Notes: generated by a model not told the origin, from the letters alone. A stretch of DNA of 64,000 bases from Sodalis endosymbiont of Henestaris halophilus (GCF_900161835.1 NZ_LT897836.1:124001-188000), one strand, 5' to 3'; shown: positions 37,240-49,191, counted from the first letter of the stretch. Translations and numbers: made by a program.

Positions 37240-38400
37240 GATTCGACTTGATCTCTGGACCATCGTCTTTAATCTCAAAATAAATACGGCTATGTTATAG
37301 CCAACCATTAACGTAGCGTGCTGTGTAAGCGTTACCATACTAAACGCGTTAACAGTGTGATAAAAATGGTAATATAAACCATCAGTTTCTAACTAAAGGT
37401 ACAGGGTGCAATCAACGCACTTCATGCTCTTCGGTATCACCTCTTAATTCAATAAAAATAATGTTACAATGAGCTATTTAGATCTGCGTTTTACCTGATA
37501 GCAATTAATCGATAAACTTATCAATACATAAAGCTGCATAATTATATATTTTTACTGAACAAGATACTAATATCACACACTCATCATTTACAATAACCGA
37601 TGCATGAAGATTAATGGGGGGGATAATTAAATTACTGCTAATCCTGAAACCTTCAATTAGTACCAGTTATCTAACTACTCCTTGATGCGAAGAATGTTAT
37701 GTGATTGCAGGAACGTAATACTAGAACGTCTCCGCGAGGCGCAATATCATACGCCACGGCAGCAAAAGCAATACCCCTCGACTACACACTTGTAACGCAG
37801 CATGTTTCAAATTCACTATAAGCCGCTTATGTATACAAAATTAATAGCTAATAAGCACTGAAAACTAACAATAAACTAGCTTTAGTGTGTTTTAAAAAAA
37901 TAAATAAAAGTTATTTTCATGAATTTCAACCAGTTAAACGAGTGCCTAAATATCCGATAATATCAAAGTCTGCACCAGGTGATAAAGGAATTTCGTGCTT
38001 TAATTTAGCGACATCAAATCCAAGTTATCCAGTCGTGATAATTAACGCAACTTGATTTCTATTACTACTAATTTAGTATATAGCAAAACATACCTAATGC
38101 ACAAACACATTTTACGCCCAAACACCGGCAGTAATTTTAGTAACGTATCTTACGACGACTATAATTGATCGGTAATTAACATTCTGTTTTTATAGGCTTA
38201 AATTTTATTAAATCATAGGTAAGGCAGCAAAATTTAAAACCATAAGATAAATCATGACCAGACTTAATGAAAGGCAAAGTAACCCAGCTTAAATAGTATG
38301 TTACTGGTGGTTAGAAGGAACAGTTCAAAAAAAATGACCCATGGCTTTATACTTTACCTCTTATCTTATATAAAGATATAGCCAACCTGACTAAATTTGG
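37240..38400 (-). pseudogene. envZ: Relic of osmosensor histidine kinase EnvZ
   Basis: Convergent to pckA exactly as in E. coli. At 37247-37288 (minus) the frame reads RIYFEIKDDGPEIK, matching RAWFQVEDDGPGI of the EnvZ ATP-binding G1 box, preceded by ARYVNGWL then a stop (EnvZ AARYGNGWI) at 37298-37321. At 37787-37804 HAALQV matches the HAALQVGKG cytoplasmic linker. About 12 residues between the W and R blocks and the whole C-terminus beyond the G1 box are missing. Unambiguously dead. Confidence 0.85.
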
Positions 38401-38539
38401 ATGATAAAGTGGATAAATAAAATCTTTTTCCATCATTCACCTAAGATGCAAAACATGCACATTAATTGTGCACTCTTATGACACTATACGTGTAGTTTTG
38501 CCTAATGTTTATTTCTATATTTATCAAGTCAGGACAACT

Positions 38540-39050
38540 CTCGTGTTGGTTTGCCAACGCTTTCAGTTAGCTCTAGGTTAGAGAACTTTAAAATAAAATT
38601 ATCGGCTCCGATTTTCAATCCAACAGTAAAATCTACTTTTTTGCGATTACACATAAATGAATAGACATTCAGTTGCTCTAACTATGCAAATATCTGCTAA
38701 TAGAACGGGTATCTTAACCAAGAGTATAATATATATAAGATCTAGCAGGATTAAAATATCAGGCTCTTGCATGAAGCATGCAAGAGAAATAATATCGGCA
38801 TTTGTCGTAATTGCATACCTTTATATCTCTATTAAATTAAATAAACTAAAAGAAACAATCTTAGCACATATCGTTATCTATACTAATCTTGTGATTTGAC
38901 ATCACCATATTTTCTAAAAAGTAATTGCTAGTAAAAATATTCACCAACCAGATAAATAACTTACAGAAATTTTAAGCAACTATTTAAAATAAAATTAATA
39001 CAAATATTCTCTTAATTTAAGAATAACATTAGTCTTTCGACAAAATAATT
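38540..39050 (-). pseudogene. ompR: Relic of response regulator OmpR
   Basis: Adjacent to the envZ relic on the same strand, as in the ompB operon. At 38565-38624 (minus) the frame reads VGLKIGADNFILKFSNLELT, against [20 protein letters not shown] in OmpR; this is the receiver-domain end with the conserved lysine. Just upstream VDFT corresponds to VDRI. No DNA-binding domain can be read. The ORF at 38657-38899 on the plus strand is a shadow of this relic. Confidence 0.85.
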
Positions 39051-39102
39051 AATGACCGTAACTACAGGTAGTTTAATAACGACTTTCATCATATCACGTG
39101 CA

Positions 39103-39579
39103 TTATTCGTGGTAGGTAATGGCAGTGATATACCAGGTACGACGACCACTAGGAGTAATCACTTCCGCCTCGTCATGAACCGTCTTTTTTATCAAGGCGC
39201 GAGCTACAGGCGAATTAATAGAGATATAGTCTTTATGTTTATAAATTTCATCAGGACCGGCTATACGAAAACGTTTTACTTCTCCCTCAAGATTTTTCAC
39301 TGCAACCCAGGCGCCAAAAAATACCTTCCCCTCCTGCTGCGGGGAATAGTCTACTACCCATACTTGTTTTAATACGCGGCGCAGATGCCTCACCCGACGA
39401 TCAATATCGTGTAGAATCCTTTTGTTATAATGATAATCAGCATTTTCACTGCGATCGCCTAGACCAGCAGCCCAAGTAACCTTAGCTATAATCTTTGGTC
39501 GATAACATTTCCAAAGATAATTTAACTCATCCTGTAATTCCTGGTAGCCCTGCCGGGTAATAAGATTAGTTTGCATCAT
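39103..39579 (-). CDS. greB: Transcript cleavage factor GreB
   Basis: Rescues backtracked RNA polymerase by stimulating its endonuclease activity through the secondary channel. 158 residues, the E. coli length. Coiled-coil tip acidic residues are in GLGDRSENADYHYNKR (about 38-53), and DYSPQQEGKVFFGAWV opens the C-terminal FKBP-like domain. Two ATGs in a row begin the gene; no ribosome-binding site is obvious. In E. coli greB is transcribed away from ompR; here it points the same way, so it has been inverted locally. Confidence 0.95.
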   Translation of the reverse strand: MMQTNLITRQGYQELQDELNYLWKCYRPKIIAKVTWAAGLGDRSENADYHYNKRILHDIDRRVRHLRRVLKQVWVVDYSPQQEGKVFFGAWVAVKNLEGEVKRFRIAGPDEIYKHKDYISINSPVARALIKKTVHDEAEVITPSGRRTWYITAITYHE

Positions 39580-40217
39580 TATCTATTGCATGCAGTACAT
39601 CATTAATACAAACAGAATATCATAAGAAGAACTGCAGGTTAACGAACCTTGCGGTCGACATGAAAACTTCATAAATTATAAAATTGCACAGACTCAAGCA
39701 ATCTTTACAAAAGAACAAACTATAGCGTTATGAATAAAAATCATTAAATAATTTTCATGCCTGCAAAATGACAAATTTGGACGAAAAAACAGCCGTGTCT
39801 GGCGGCGGATAAACAAAAATATATTATACCTTTTATCAAACTGCAATCGTAAAAATAGTCATCATGAACCTAAACAATATGCACAAATGCGTATACTTGA
39901 ATCTTACTTATCACTTAGGCCAACCGAATTCACGGCACAGAATGTTTTTAAATATATTGACGAGTATGGCAAATTGACCACGGTTTTGACCGAAGCTATA
40001 TAACTTTGACTATAAGTGGAAGAATTCAGTGAATCTCTTTAAATCTGCTATACGAACCAAACACCGCACCTGCGGCCAGACAGCCATTGAGGTGTAGATC
40101 ATATCTGGCATAGTCTCTATTAGACTTAAGAAACTACGGCAACCATTTTTATTAAAATTAATGATACAAAACTTTCGTAGATATCAAAACAACGATTAAT
40201 AAAGCACTAGATATCCT
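39580..40217. other. Gene-free interval upstream of greB
   Basis: No gene. A GC-richer patch at about 40040-40130 includes CCGC-acct-GCGG. In E. coli tex (yhgF) and feoABC follow greB; I could not align anything here with them. Confidence 0.45.
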
Positions 40218-40306
40218 GTCAAAGAGCTTTGTCAAAGATCTTTATAGTTGGAAAAATGCGCGTTCATTTGAGGGAACGCGTATTTAGTGACCCGAGTAGT
40301 ACTCGG
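40218..40306. repeat. Tandem 13-mer followed by two hairpins
   Basis: GTCAAAGAGCTTT (40218-40230) is directly repeated as GTCAAAGATCTTT (40231-40243); each copy contains a palindrome or near-palindrome. Then ATGCGCGTTC (40256-40265) pairs with GAACGCGTAT (40274-40283, one G-U), and CCGAGT (40292-40297) pairs with ACTCGG (40301-40306). The cluster stands out from the AT-rich surroundings. Function unknown. Confidence 0.55.
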
Positions 40307-43300
40307 AAAAGAAAATAGCAATAAATAGTGCTACTATGTCAATTAACATAACCTACTGTACTAAAAGATGCCTTATCGTGCTCAAGCAATGTTATGTAAC
40401 CACAACAAAGACATATTGCTATTGCACATAACATTAAAAGTAGAACGGCACAACAACAAATAGCCGTATGCCTGCTACTGCGAAAAATGATCGGCGATCA
40501 TTTAAGAAAATATTTTAATCATGTACTGCCGATAGCAAGTGTAAACTATCATCTTTTAGACCTAACGTCTTAAAATCAAGATGCTCTTGGAAAACAAATA
40601 GATTAATGCACGGCATGCATGAAAAGATAAATATAGAAAAAAGTTTAATCGCTAACTCGTAAAATACATACTTTTGATGAAAGAAGTGTCAATAATCGTC
40701 ACTGCAGCAATATTGCTCTCTAGCAGCACTATATCACTATGAACGGAAAGATGGCGTTGGTTAAATGTGGCTAAGGATGACAAAATAACGTAAACAAACT
40801 CGTTCTTTACGCACTCAACGTCAGCACAGGTAACTCACCGTTTATAATACAAGACGAGTCTCTTCTGCAACTTTACTGATATAAACAACACCAAGGTGGT
40901 CACATTCTCTTAAACAAAATAAATAATTTTGTCAATAAATTTATTGATTAATGTCTACCGATTATTTTGCGTGATTGTCAATTACAATAGTTTTAACAAC
41001 TGAAATAATATTCCTGTTACTATATTTATACTTAATTAATATTTGTAATTTATTAACATGGAGTTGCATACGTTTTTATATATATGAGTTAAGCTTACTT
41101 ATAATCTATGAGGATAAAGGTTAGATAAATACTTACTAAGTAATTACAAAACAGTTTTAATATCAAGAGAGAATATAACATACTTTACTTATCTTTTATT
41201 GTATCTTAATTAATAATTTAAATTAAACATTAATAATTACCTCACGAATAAAATCATATATTTTGCTACTTTATCTGTTTACTCTTAAATAGTTAATTTA
41301 ATGTACTATTGCGTCTATATGTGCAATGTGTTTTATAAAAAATACTTTTATCATCTTGATGATGGATACTACCATGCTATCTTAGCGATTATTTATTAAC
41401 ATAAATTATAGAAATAGATGTTGATAATGTTAAATAAAATCTCCTTCAATCAAAAACTATCGCAGTTAATTAATATATTTATTCAATTCGTTGCTATTGA
41501 ATTAAATATTTAATTGATACTTGTTATACCTTAATGATCTGATACGAGATAATATCAAATAATTGATAACAAGACATGTTTGTGAGACACATTAATTAGT
41601 GATTTTACGAAACCAGAGCATCAATAAACTAAAATTAGTTTTACTAAAACCATCAATAAACTTAAATATAACTAACTTAAAAGTACAAAATATTTTGTAC
41701 GACTTAAAAGATATGCGTTACGATTATTTTAACCAATTTATCTACATGGCTATGATTATATTAATATTTGTTTATATTAATTCTGATAAATATCACTTAG
41801 TATTTACGTAATAAGCTACATGTAACCAAAAACGACTGTCGATTATTAAAATTGGCGTAAAATTTTAAATAATTTGCTTGTATATAAATACAATATTAAA
41901 TACATAAAATAGCAATTTTATTTCTGTATTCCACAAAAACGCATTAAAAGCAAGGCTGAATTGAAAGCGATTGATATCATAAATTAGATATCATATCATG
42001 CATAACTTAATATTTTGTTAACTATATTCAACGTAACATTCTGTAGTTATTATAAATAACTAAAATTAAAATATTTTGATATTTCAAAACTCTAATTATA
42101 ATATTTAGCATTTATAAAATAAATTATATTGATCATTTTGTAAAATACGTATAAAAGTCTATGGGAGCAAAACTCAATATCTAGATAACCATAATGTCAA
42201 TAATTATTCTCATATCAACTTAATTAAAATAAAGTAAATCCAAAACATTTCATTATTGCTATAAATGTCAATAATGTGATTATAAGTTTAACAATAAATT
42301 TACGAAATACAAAAGAATATAGCCAACTTACATACATTAAGTATAATTATAACTAATGTATATTATTACCAATAATATAAATAAGTTTTATTATAACATA
42401 ATAGCTAATGCTTAAAAATAAAACAAACAGTTACTCTATTTTACAAAATGTTATTCGTAGCTAAAGAATAAGTTACTAACTATATTATATTTAATATAAA
42501 TAACAAAGAGTGATAAATATGCTCATAAAACACCATTGATTTTACTATTTGTGTTACTTAATTCTACTCTTGTTTGTTCTAATAAATATACTCATAAACA
42601 ACCTAGTTATTTCCGTTTTACTATACTTACGATAACTATACAGAACAATTAAAATTGTTTGATATGTTAAAATTCCATCCATCTTTTCAGAAATATTTTC
42701 TTAAAATGTTACCTGATAAGTAGTTATAAATGATACGAGTCACTATGCTAAATAACCTAATACAAATATAAATGGAGTAAAGGCACGGATGTTATTGCGA
42801 AAAATCTGTTATTATTATAATTAAACCGAACCGATCATTTCTCTAATTTGCTCTAACCGTAACGCACGTTCAAATTGTAGATAGTATGTTGTATATTATT
42901 ATTTAAGTTTTTATTAAATTATTAGATATAATTTGGTCTTGACCGGAAATCGCAATAGAGGCAAAACCACACTAGTTAATTAGCATGAGTTAATGGGCAA
43001 TAACTAGGAAGACATCACAGTTTAACGTAAAGAAAAGCTATTTTAAACAGGTAAAATCAGCGTATTAAAATTATCTAACTACCCGGCAAATATTCTCTGA
43101 CAACACCATCTCAGAAAACCTCTCATGGTATACAAATCTTTATATACATATGGCTTTTAACGAGAGTCTACATGCACATGAATGTAAGCGATGCCGTTAA
43201 TTTGGCACGTATTTTAATTAACTGAGAGATTACCAAATCAGGCATATCTTGCATCGTGGTGTTTAATATATTAGAAAATAAAATCTGTACAGTTTGAATT

Positions 43301-44276
43301 TAGTAACCCTTACCTAACGGAAGAAAAAATTACTCGTAAAATAAAGGCGAGATACTCTATTAACCTATTGCAGATATCTATTACATGATTACAATAATTT
43401 ATCAATATATTAATAATACGGCTAGTTGAAGTTTATTAAAAAACCAACCTCGCGTCTTCACACCATGCTGTTAATAATAGATTTAGCATGCCGTTATAGA
43501 TTATATATTAAACATATATATCCCTACACCAACATAAATATATACCACCCTATAGTTAAGGGTGCCAGGATAAATTCCTGCGCAACATTCTTTATAAATA
43601 AATATTATATTAATAGTAACAAATACATGAGTTACGATTATCGTATTGCTATCTCCTACTAAAGAGATAAGGACGAATAGCAAGCTCAATACCATTAGCT
43701 ACAGCTAATTCTAAAAATTGGCATAATTTATTTATATCTGCCTTTTAAAAGATATTGGCTATATAATATGCATAGTTTATTCGTCATAAACAGAATGATA
43801 ACCTTCATGATAACATCCCTGTATCTCCAGGATAGGTAGCCAGGAATTTTACCATTATACCGCCACCATTTTAGTTGGCATGGCATAACTATGATATTAT
43901 TGCTATAATTAATAAATATTGTGACGTCGATCTTTATCGACTTGTTAGTAAGTATATACTAACGTGAAGTATTGAATCATTGGTGCTATCGCCAGCGGAT
44001 GCATTTGTAATGCTTATATTAAACTGCTTACATTTTTAGTTATTTTAAATTTTTAATTTTATCTACCGCAACTATTATTAATCATCTTGGCGTTTTTACT
44101 ATCAGTGATACAATTATAAAATTGTATTAAGACCACCATCTTTCTTTTACTGTGTTAACATTCTTTTCGTCATATCTATAAAGATCCTTGATTTCAGCTA
44201 TACCTCGCTTACTGAGATAAATGTATATCCTAACTACTACTAAATTAAATTTATACTTTATCAAGTAAGAATAACT
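40307..44276. other. 4 kb gene-free interval, extremely AT-rich from about 40,900 to 44,100
   Basis: No gene or relic recognised. The ORFs at 41599-41811 and 43426-43662 (plus) and 43501-43695 (minus) are short, lysine/isoleucine/asparagine-rich and without ribosome-binding sites, as expected from AT-rich noncoding DNA. This is the most degraded part of the window. Confidence 0.55.
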
Positions 44277-44620
44277 TTATGCGGTATCAGGACGTTTAAA
44301 TAAACATACAGGTGCAAAATAGTAAGTAATACTTATTTCAGTATACCAAGCATAAATTACTAACGAGCAGCACAACACCAGTAAAATACTTTTCGCTAAC
44401 GTAGCTAGTAAGATTCGATTATTGTATTTTGAAAAACGAGAAAACCAACGATACTTCTGATAAAAGCCGAAAGCTGTGCGTGCACAAAGTCTTCTAACGC
44501 ATTTAGTTTATACATTAGGCCTCTCCTTTATGCTTAATCACCGACGCAGCAAAACTGCGGAGAAAAATTTTAGTCAATCAGATCATCTACTTTTCGTTAG
44601 TCCATTTAAAAACCACCCTT
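44277..44620 (-). pseudogene. bioH: Relic of pimeloyl-ACP methyl ester esterase BioH
   Basis: On the strand of bioH and divergent from the gntX relic, as in E. coli. Going down the minus strand: SPQFCCVGD (44538-44563; BioH SPCFSARD), ERPNV then stop (about 44512-44526; BioH EWPGIK), and LEDFVHAQLSAFIRSIVGF (44441-44497; BioH LAGFQQQLSDDFQRTVERF). By chance an AAAGGAG followed by ATG inside it creates a false gene start at 44515. Frames differ between blocks, so it is dead. Confidence 0.8.
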
Positions 44621-44949
44621 ACTACCACTAGCTAATCAAAAATTATCTGACTAAATAAACAATTAAGCAGTTATAAACCCGTAATGTTATTATTCCCATT
44701 ATATATCTATTTCAACAAAATTAATCGCCCATATTTGCGGAATCGAACACGACACAAGGCAATTTATCTATGTATAAACGATATTAAGTCTTCCACCATT
44801 AAATAATGCATAAAAAAATTTTAGCATTCAGTCCTTATTTATAGCACTGCATAAGATCGCGATAGTTAATATCGGCGGTAATTTGCTAACACAGTAATTT
44901 CACTAATGTATTGCTTAAAATAAAAACAAGAAAGATTTATCATAATATA

Positions 44950-45646
44950 ACAATTATCACATAGCATTAACTATGTTGGAGTTAGTCTCAGTTGAGACAT
45001 GAAGTATTTTATTAGCTGCGTTAGAGTACTATTAAATAAGCAAGGAACCGCTTATCAATCTGCAAGTTGTTTCCACAGGGGTAGAAAGGAATCCTGTACA
45101 TCGTCTTTGCGCTAGTGAGAAAAACTTAAATATTAAGGGTAACAACAACCTTGACTAAGTTTTGCTTGTCTAGCATATTATAGTAGTGTCGAAACTCGTA
45201 TAGTGAAAGTAAGAAAACACATTTATTACTTAATATACTATTTGCATGCCAATAGTCACTGGAGCAGGGACTATAGATAAAACTTAAACGGCCTGCTAAC
45301 AGGCTAATGCGTTGACTAAAAAACTTGATAAAATTAAGTAAGACTCTCTACCACCACGGTAGATTGATTCAACAGCAGTCACACGACCATGAGAGAAAGC
45401 CTAATTTCCTCCGCTACAATAACTTACCCGCGATGACAAAATAACAAACTGGATGGGGAGAGTATTAACGGTATATAATTTTGCTTAATCTGTGTCTCCG
45501 TTTCGATTAAGCTAAACAATAAACATCGCTAATAAATGATACACATCAAAATGTGTAAAATAACCGCCAAGAAATTAAATAGTATTCTGATTTGTCAATA
45601 AGCGCTAGTACCGTGCAACTATGAAGCATCCATATCCCTTTGTTAT
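44950..45646 (+). pseudogene. gntX: Relic of ComF-family protein GntX (3' end recognisable)
   Basis: GntX, needed for use of DNA as carbon source in E. coli, directly precedes nfuA. At 45601-45642 the plus strand reads SASTVQL-stop-SIHIPL in register with the GntX C-terminus GAAAVQVWCLCRTL: most codons differ by one or two bases and Trp TGG has become TGA. About 45550-45570 resembles the VVTTG phosphoribosyltransferase-like loop codons. The 5' limit is inferred from gene length. Confidence 0.75.
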
Positions 45647-45704
45647 CTATAAGAGAAAAAAACTAGAATTTCTAACTGCTTTAATCAACTATTGAGTGCA
45701 TGTT

Positions 45705-46280
45705 ATGATTAGTATCACCTATGCCGCCCAAAAACATTTTGCTAAACTACTTAATAATCAAAAACCAGGCACCCAGATCCGAGTGTTTGTTATCAATTAT
45801 GGCACACCTAATGCGGAATGCGGAGTTTCGTACTGTCCACCAGACGCGGTGGAGATAACAGACACTGAGCTGAAATTTGATACAATATCGATTTATGTAG
45901 ATAAGTTTTCCGCTCCTTACCTGAAAGATGCAGAAATTGATTTCGTCACAGATCAACTAGGCTCCGAGCTAACGTTAAAAGCCCCCAATACAAAAATGCG
46001 CCAAATAAGCGACGACGCACCGCTTATAGAACGTGTGAGATATATGCTACAGTCGCAGATCAATCCTCAGTTGGCTGTCCACCATGGTCAAGTTACATTA
46101 ATAAAAATTACGGATGATATGCTAGCCATCCTCCAATTTAGCGGCAGCTGTAACGGATGTTCGATGGTAAGCTATACGCTTAAAGAAAGTATTGAGAAAA
46201 AAATGCTAGAGAAATTTCCAGAGTTGAAAGGCGTGCGCGATTTAACAGAACACCAGCACGGCAAGCATTCTTATTATTAA
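45705..46280 (+). CDS. nfuA: Fe-S cluster carrier protein NfuA
   Basis: Carries and delivers [4Fe-4S] clusters, and rebuilds the lipoyl synthase cluster in E. coli. The ATG at 45705 gives [16 protein letters not shown] and 191 residues, the E. coli length; a GTG three codons earlier is rejected. A-type-like N-domain without the cysteine triad ([10 protein letters not shown] retained), then the Nfu domain with CNGC at about 149-152. Ends [14 protein letters not shown]. Its upstream partner gntX is dead, so it needs its own promoter; none is obvious. Confidence 0.96.
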   Translation: MISITYAAQKHFAKLLNNQKPGTQIRVFVINYGTPNAECGVSYCPPDAVEITDTELKFDTISIYVDKFSAPYLKDAEIDFVTDQLGSELTLKAPNTKMRQISDDAPLIERVRYMLQSQINPQLAVHHGQVTLIKITDDMLAILQFSGSCNGCSMVSYTLKESIEKKMLEKFPELKGVRDLTEHQHGKHSYY

Positions 46281-46295
46281 TAAATGTCAAGCCGA

Positions 46296-46316
46296 ACCCA
46301 TTCATAATTAATGGGT
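46296..46316 (+). terminator. Weak nfuA terminator candidate
   Basis: ACCCATT (46296-46302) pairs with AATGGGT (46310-46316), 15 bases after the nfuA stop codon. The following ATTAA is a poor T-run. Confidence 0.35.
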
Positions 46317-46338
46317 ATTAACAAGATTTAATCATTGA

Positions 46339-46382
46339 TACTAGATCCGCGGTCTACTGCCGCGCAGACAGCAGATCTAGTA
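46339..46382. repeat. GC-rich structured element downstream of nfuA
   Basis: Outer stem TACTAGATC (46339-46347) with GATCTAGTA (46374-46382) encloses an inner stem CGCGG (46348-46352) with CCGCG (46360-46364) and a GTCT/AGAC alternative. It is far more GC-rich than its surroundings. Not a tRNA (no T-loop or acceptor) and no T-run follows. Confidence 0.55.
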
Positions 46383-48084
46383 CACGGTGATCAATCTATC
46401 CTAGTGCATCTGCAAAGACCACTTATTATTAGCTAAAGAAGCATACTTCTTCCAAGCTTTGCATTTGTTGTTATAGAGATACATCGTTAGACAAATATGT
46501 TAGACACCTTTTGTGTACCTTACCTTATTTCAGTTACTGCGATAATTGATAATCAAGAGCGAGCAACACCTTCAACTAACTTTATCGTATGGCCGAAGAT
46601 CAATATCTTTTCCTCATTCACTTATTCAAAGATTTTCAGAATAATTCTAGCAAGATACCATTAGTTAACTCTCCATGTGGCGTTAGATTTATATTAACGA
46701 TTTCTTGATTACCATAATTAGATTAGCAGTCAAAATTGGCTCACACTTCATTAGCAAAGGAAAGCTCATTGTCTATTTAACCAGCCATACGAAATAATAA
46801 GGGTACTAAATAACATTAAATATAACGATATATTTATCAATCATTATTAATTTTGCATTGATAAATATAAAAGTAGATTTCAATGTTTTGACATGGACTT
46901 CAAAACTGATAAATTTTAGTGATACTCGTATCAAAATTAAAGATAGTCTGGTAATAGATTCAATCTAACAGATCTGCGTTGTCTACCCCAGCAAATTTAT
47001 CCCTTAATGTAACAGGCTGCTACTAAATTCGCTTTGTAGTTACGAAGGGGCTAAAAATTCCTGCAATTTACCTTAATTTCAATCAATACTTAGTGAATAA
47101 GGACTGTGGATAGAATATATTTAAGAAAAATTAAGCTTGGGGTAAATAATACATAGACAAACAGTGCATTTATTTCACTGAATTCCCCTGTTTTAATCTT
47201 AAAGACGTGAGACAATATTTTATAAGTTTGTGTAGTAACTAATCAGTTAGAATTTAGTCGCATCGCATAACACTTTAAAACGTCACAACAATGGCTGTAT
47301 AAACATAAAACAAAAACGTAGAAGATAGAGCACTGCAGACACACGGTTAAATTCTCTTCAAATATAAAACTAGCTGGACAACGCCTTCTGACAAATTTTC
47401 AGAGAAATATTAGTGATACAGTATCCGGTTAGTCTATGCAAAGACAGCAATTTACCGGTTAACATACGCAACTAAAAAGCAAACCTTTACGAAAGTACTT
47501 ACAGTACTAATTAATCGTATTATTATGAAAATAAGCATACATAAGCTTTTTTATGAGAGAAGCAGATTTGCTAAAATTTTTAGCTATCAAGCTAATCTAT
47601 AATTATCTTTAATTTTAATAAATTAAAAATTCAAAAACAACACGTTAGCAACGAACTCTACATTCGACGCAATTAATAATGAAAGAGGCAACAAAAGATT
47701 ATTTATTACACAGGCTGCAAACAGCATATAGTCTAGGTATCCTATAAGGCAACGACAGAACATGTCAACCATGACAAGTGGACAGGTATGGGTAAAATAT
47801 TTATACTCTTTTGCTGGGGGTAAGATAAGAAGATTATTCTTTCCTAAATCTGCTGTGATTCATAACACTTAAAATGCTATGTGTTTTGGTCCGATATTAG
47901 AGATATCGACTAAATATATTAATTAGATAAAGGTGAAGGCATGTGACTTCGCATCTAAGAAGGTAAAATTCCGTAGCACGTATAATCCAGCCACATTAGC
48001 TTCCAAAACCTCTATCAGAAGAGCTAAGTAAAACTCGTTGAGTACCCTGCATCTAGCAATGGGCAATCGATCCTGGTGGAAGTA
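46383..48084. other. Gene-free interval between nfuA and asd
   Basis: gntT, the mal genes and the glg operon occupy this interval in E. coli (over 15 kb). Nothing recognisable remains in 1.7 kb of AT-rich sequence. Confidence 0.55.
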
Positions 48085-49191
48085 TTAATGAGATAACTGA
48101 CGCAACATGCGACGCAGGGGCTCAGCAGCTCCCCATAACAACTGGTCGCCTACGGTAAAAGCTGAAAGATACTTCGGCCCCATATTCAATTTGCGCAACC
48201 TACCGACAGGAGTTTTTAGCGTGCCGGTCACCGCTGCAGGTGTCAATTCCTGAATAGATAGTTCACGCTCATTAGGCACCACGGTCACCCAATCATTATG
48301 GGATGTGAGCAAACATTCAATTTCTGCTAGCGGAACATCCTGCTTCAACTTTAACGTAAATGCTTGGCTATGGCATCGTAAAGACCCAACGCGCATGCAC
48401 AATCCATCCACCGGGATTGCCTGTCGCGTGTTGAGAATTTTATTAGTTTCGGCCTGGCCTTTCCACTCTTCGCGGCTCTGTCCATTTTCTAGCTGCGTGT
48501 CTATCCAGGGAATCAAGCTACCAGCTAGTGGCACGCCAAAATTATCTGTCGGTAAGGCTCCGCTACGGGTCAAGTCGGTAACCCGACGCTCGATATCTAA
48601 AATAGCCGATGCTGGATCCTGCAACAATTTTTCTACCACACCGTGCAATTGACCCATTTGCATCAATAATTCACGCATATGGCGTGCACCGCCGCCAGAT
48701 GCCGCCTGATAGGTAGCAACTGACGCCCATTCTACTAAATCTTGGGCAAACAAACCGCCTAGTGACATTAACATCAAGCTCACGGTACAATTGCCACCTA
48801 CAAAGGTCTTGATACCGCGATCTAGGCCCTTTTGTATAACCGCCTGGTTTACAGGATCCAGGATAATAATCGCATCATCACGCATACGCAAAGATGCAGC
48901 TGCATCAATCCAATATCCCCGCCAACCTATTTTACGTAGTTGCGGATATATTTCGTTACTATAATCATCACCTTGACAGATAACAATAATGTCCAGCGCA
49001 CTAAGCGCCGCTAGATCGCGAGCGTACTGTAGTACACTTTGCTGACCATTAGCCACCGGTGCGGGCTGACCTTGTTGAGAAGTGGAAAAAAATACCGGGC
49101 AAATAATATCAAAATCACGCTCTTCAATCATACGCTGCATCAGCACTGAACCAACCATACCACGCCAGCCAATAAAACCAACATTTTTCAT
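48085..49191 (-). CDS. asd: Aspartate-semialdehyde dehydrogenase
   Basis: Reduces aspartyl phosphate to the semialdehyde for lysine/diaminopimelate, threonine and methionine synthesis; needed for peptidoglycan precursors too. 368 residues (E. coli 367). NADP-binding [17 protein letters not shown] (about 5-21), catalytic cysteine in [16 protein letters not shown] (near 136), and the [15 protein letters not shown] active-site block with Arg and His. Isolated; divergent from yhgN with a 217-base gap. Confidence 0.97.
   Translation of the reverse strand: MKNVGFIGWRGMVGSVLMQRMIEERDFDIICPVFFSTSQQGQPAPVANGQQSVLQYARDLAALSALDIIVICQGDDYSNEIYPQLRKIGWRGYWIDAAASLRMRDDAIIILDPVNQAVIQKGLDRGIKTFVGGNCTVSLMLMSLGGLFAQDLVEWASVATYQAASGGGARHMRELLMQMGQLHGVVEKLLQDPASAILDIERRVTDLTRSGALPTDNFGVPLAGSLIPWIDTQLENGQSREEWKGQAETNKILNTRQAIPVDGLCMRVGSLRCHSQAFTLKLKQDVPLAEIECLLTSHNDWVTVVPNERELSIQELTPAAVTGTLKTPVGRLRKLNMGPKYLSAFTVGDQLLWGAAEPLRRMLRQLSH

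Noticed and set aside
38657-38899. 80-codon plus-strand ORF
   Set aside because: Antisense to the ompR relic, which explains its unusual openness.
44405-44515. 36-codon frame with a good ribosome-binding site that first looked like a LysR-family N-terminus
   Set aside because: The sequence aligns better, and collinearly with flanking blocks, with an internal part of BioH; the start signal is accidental.
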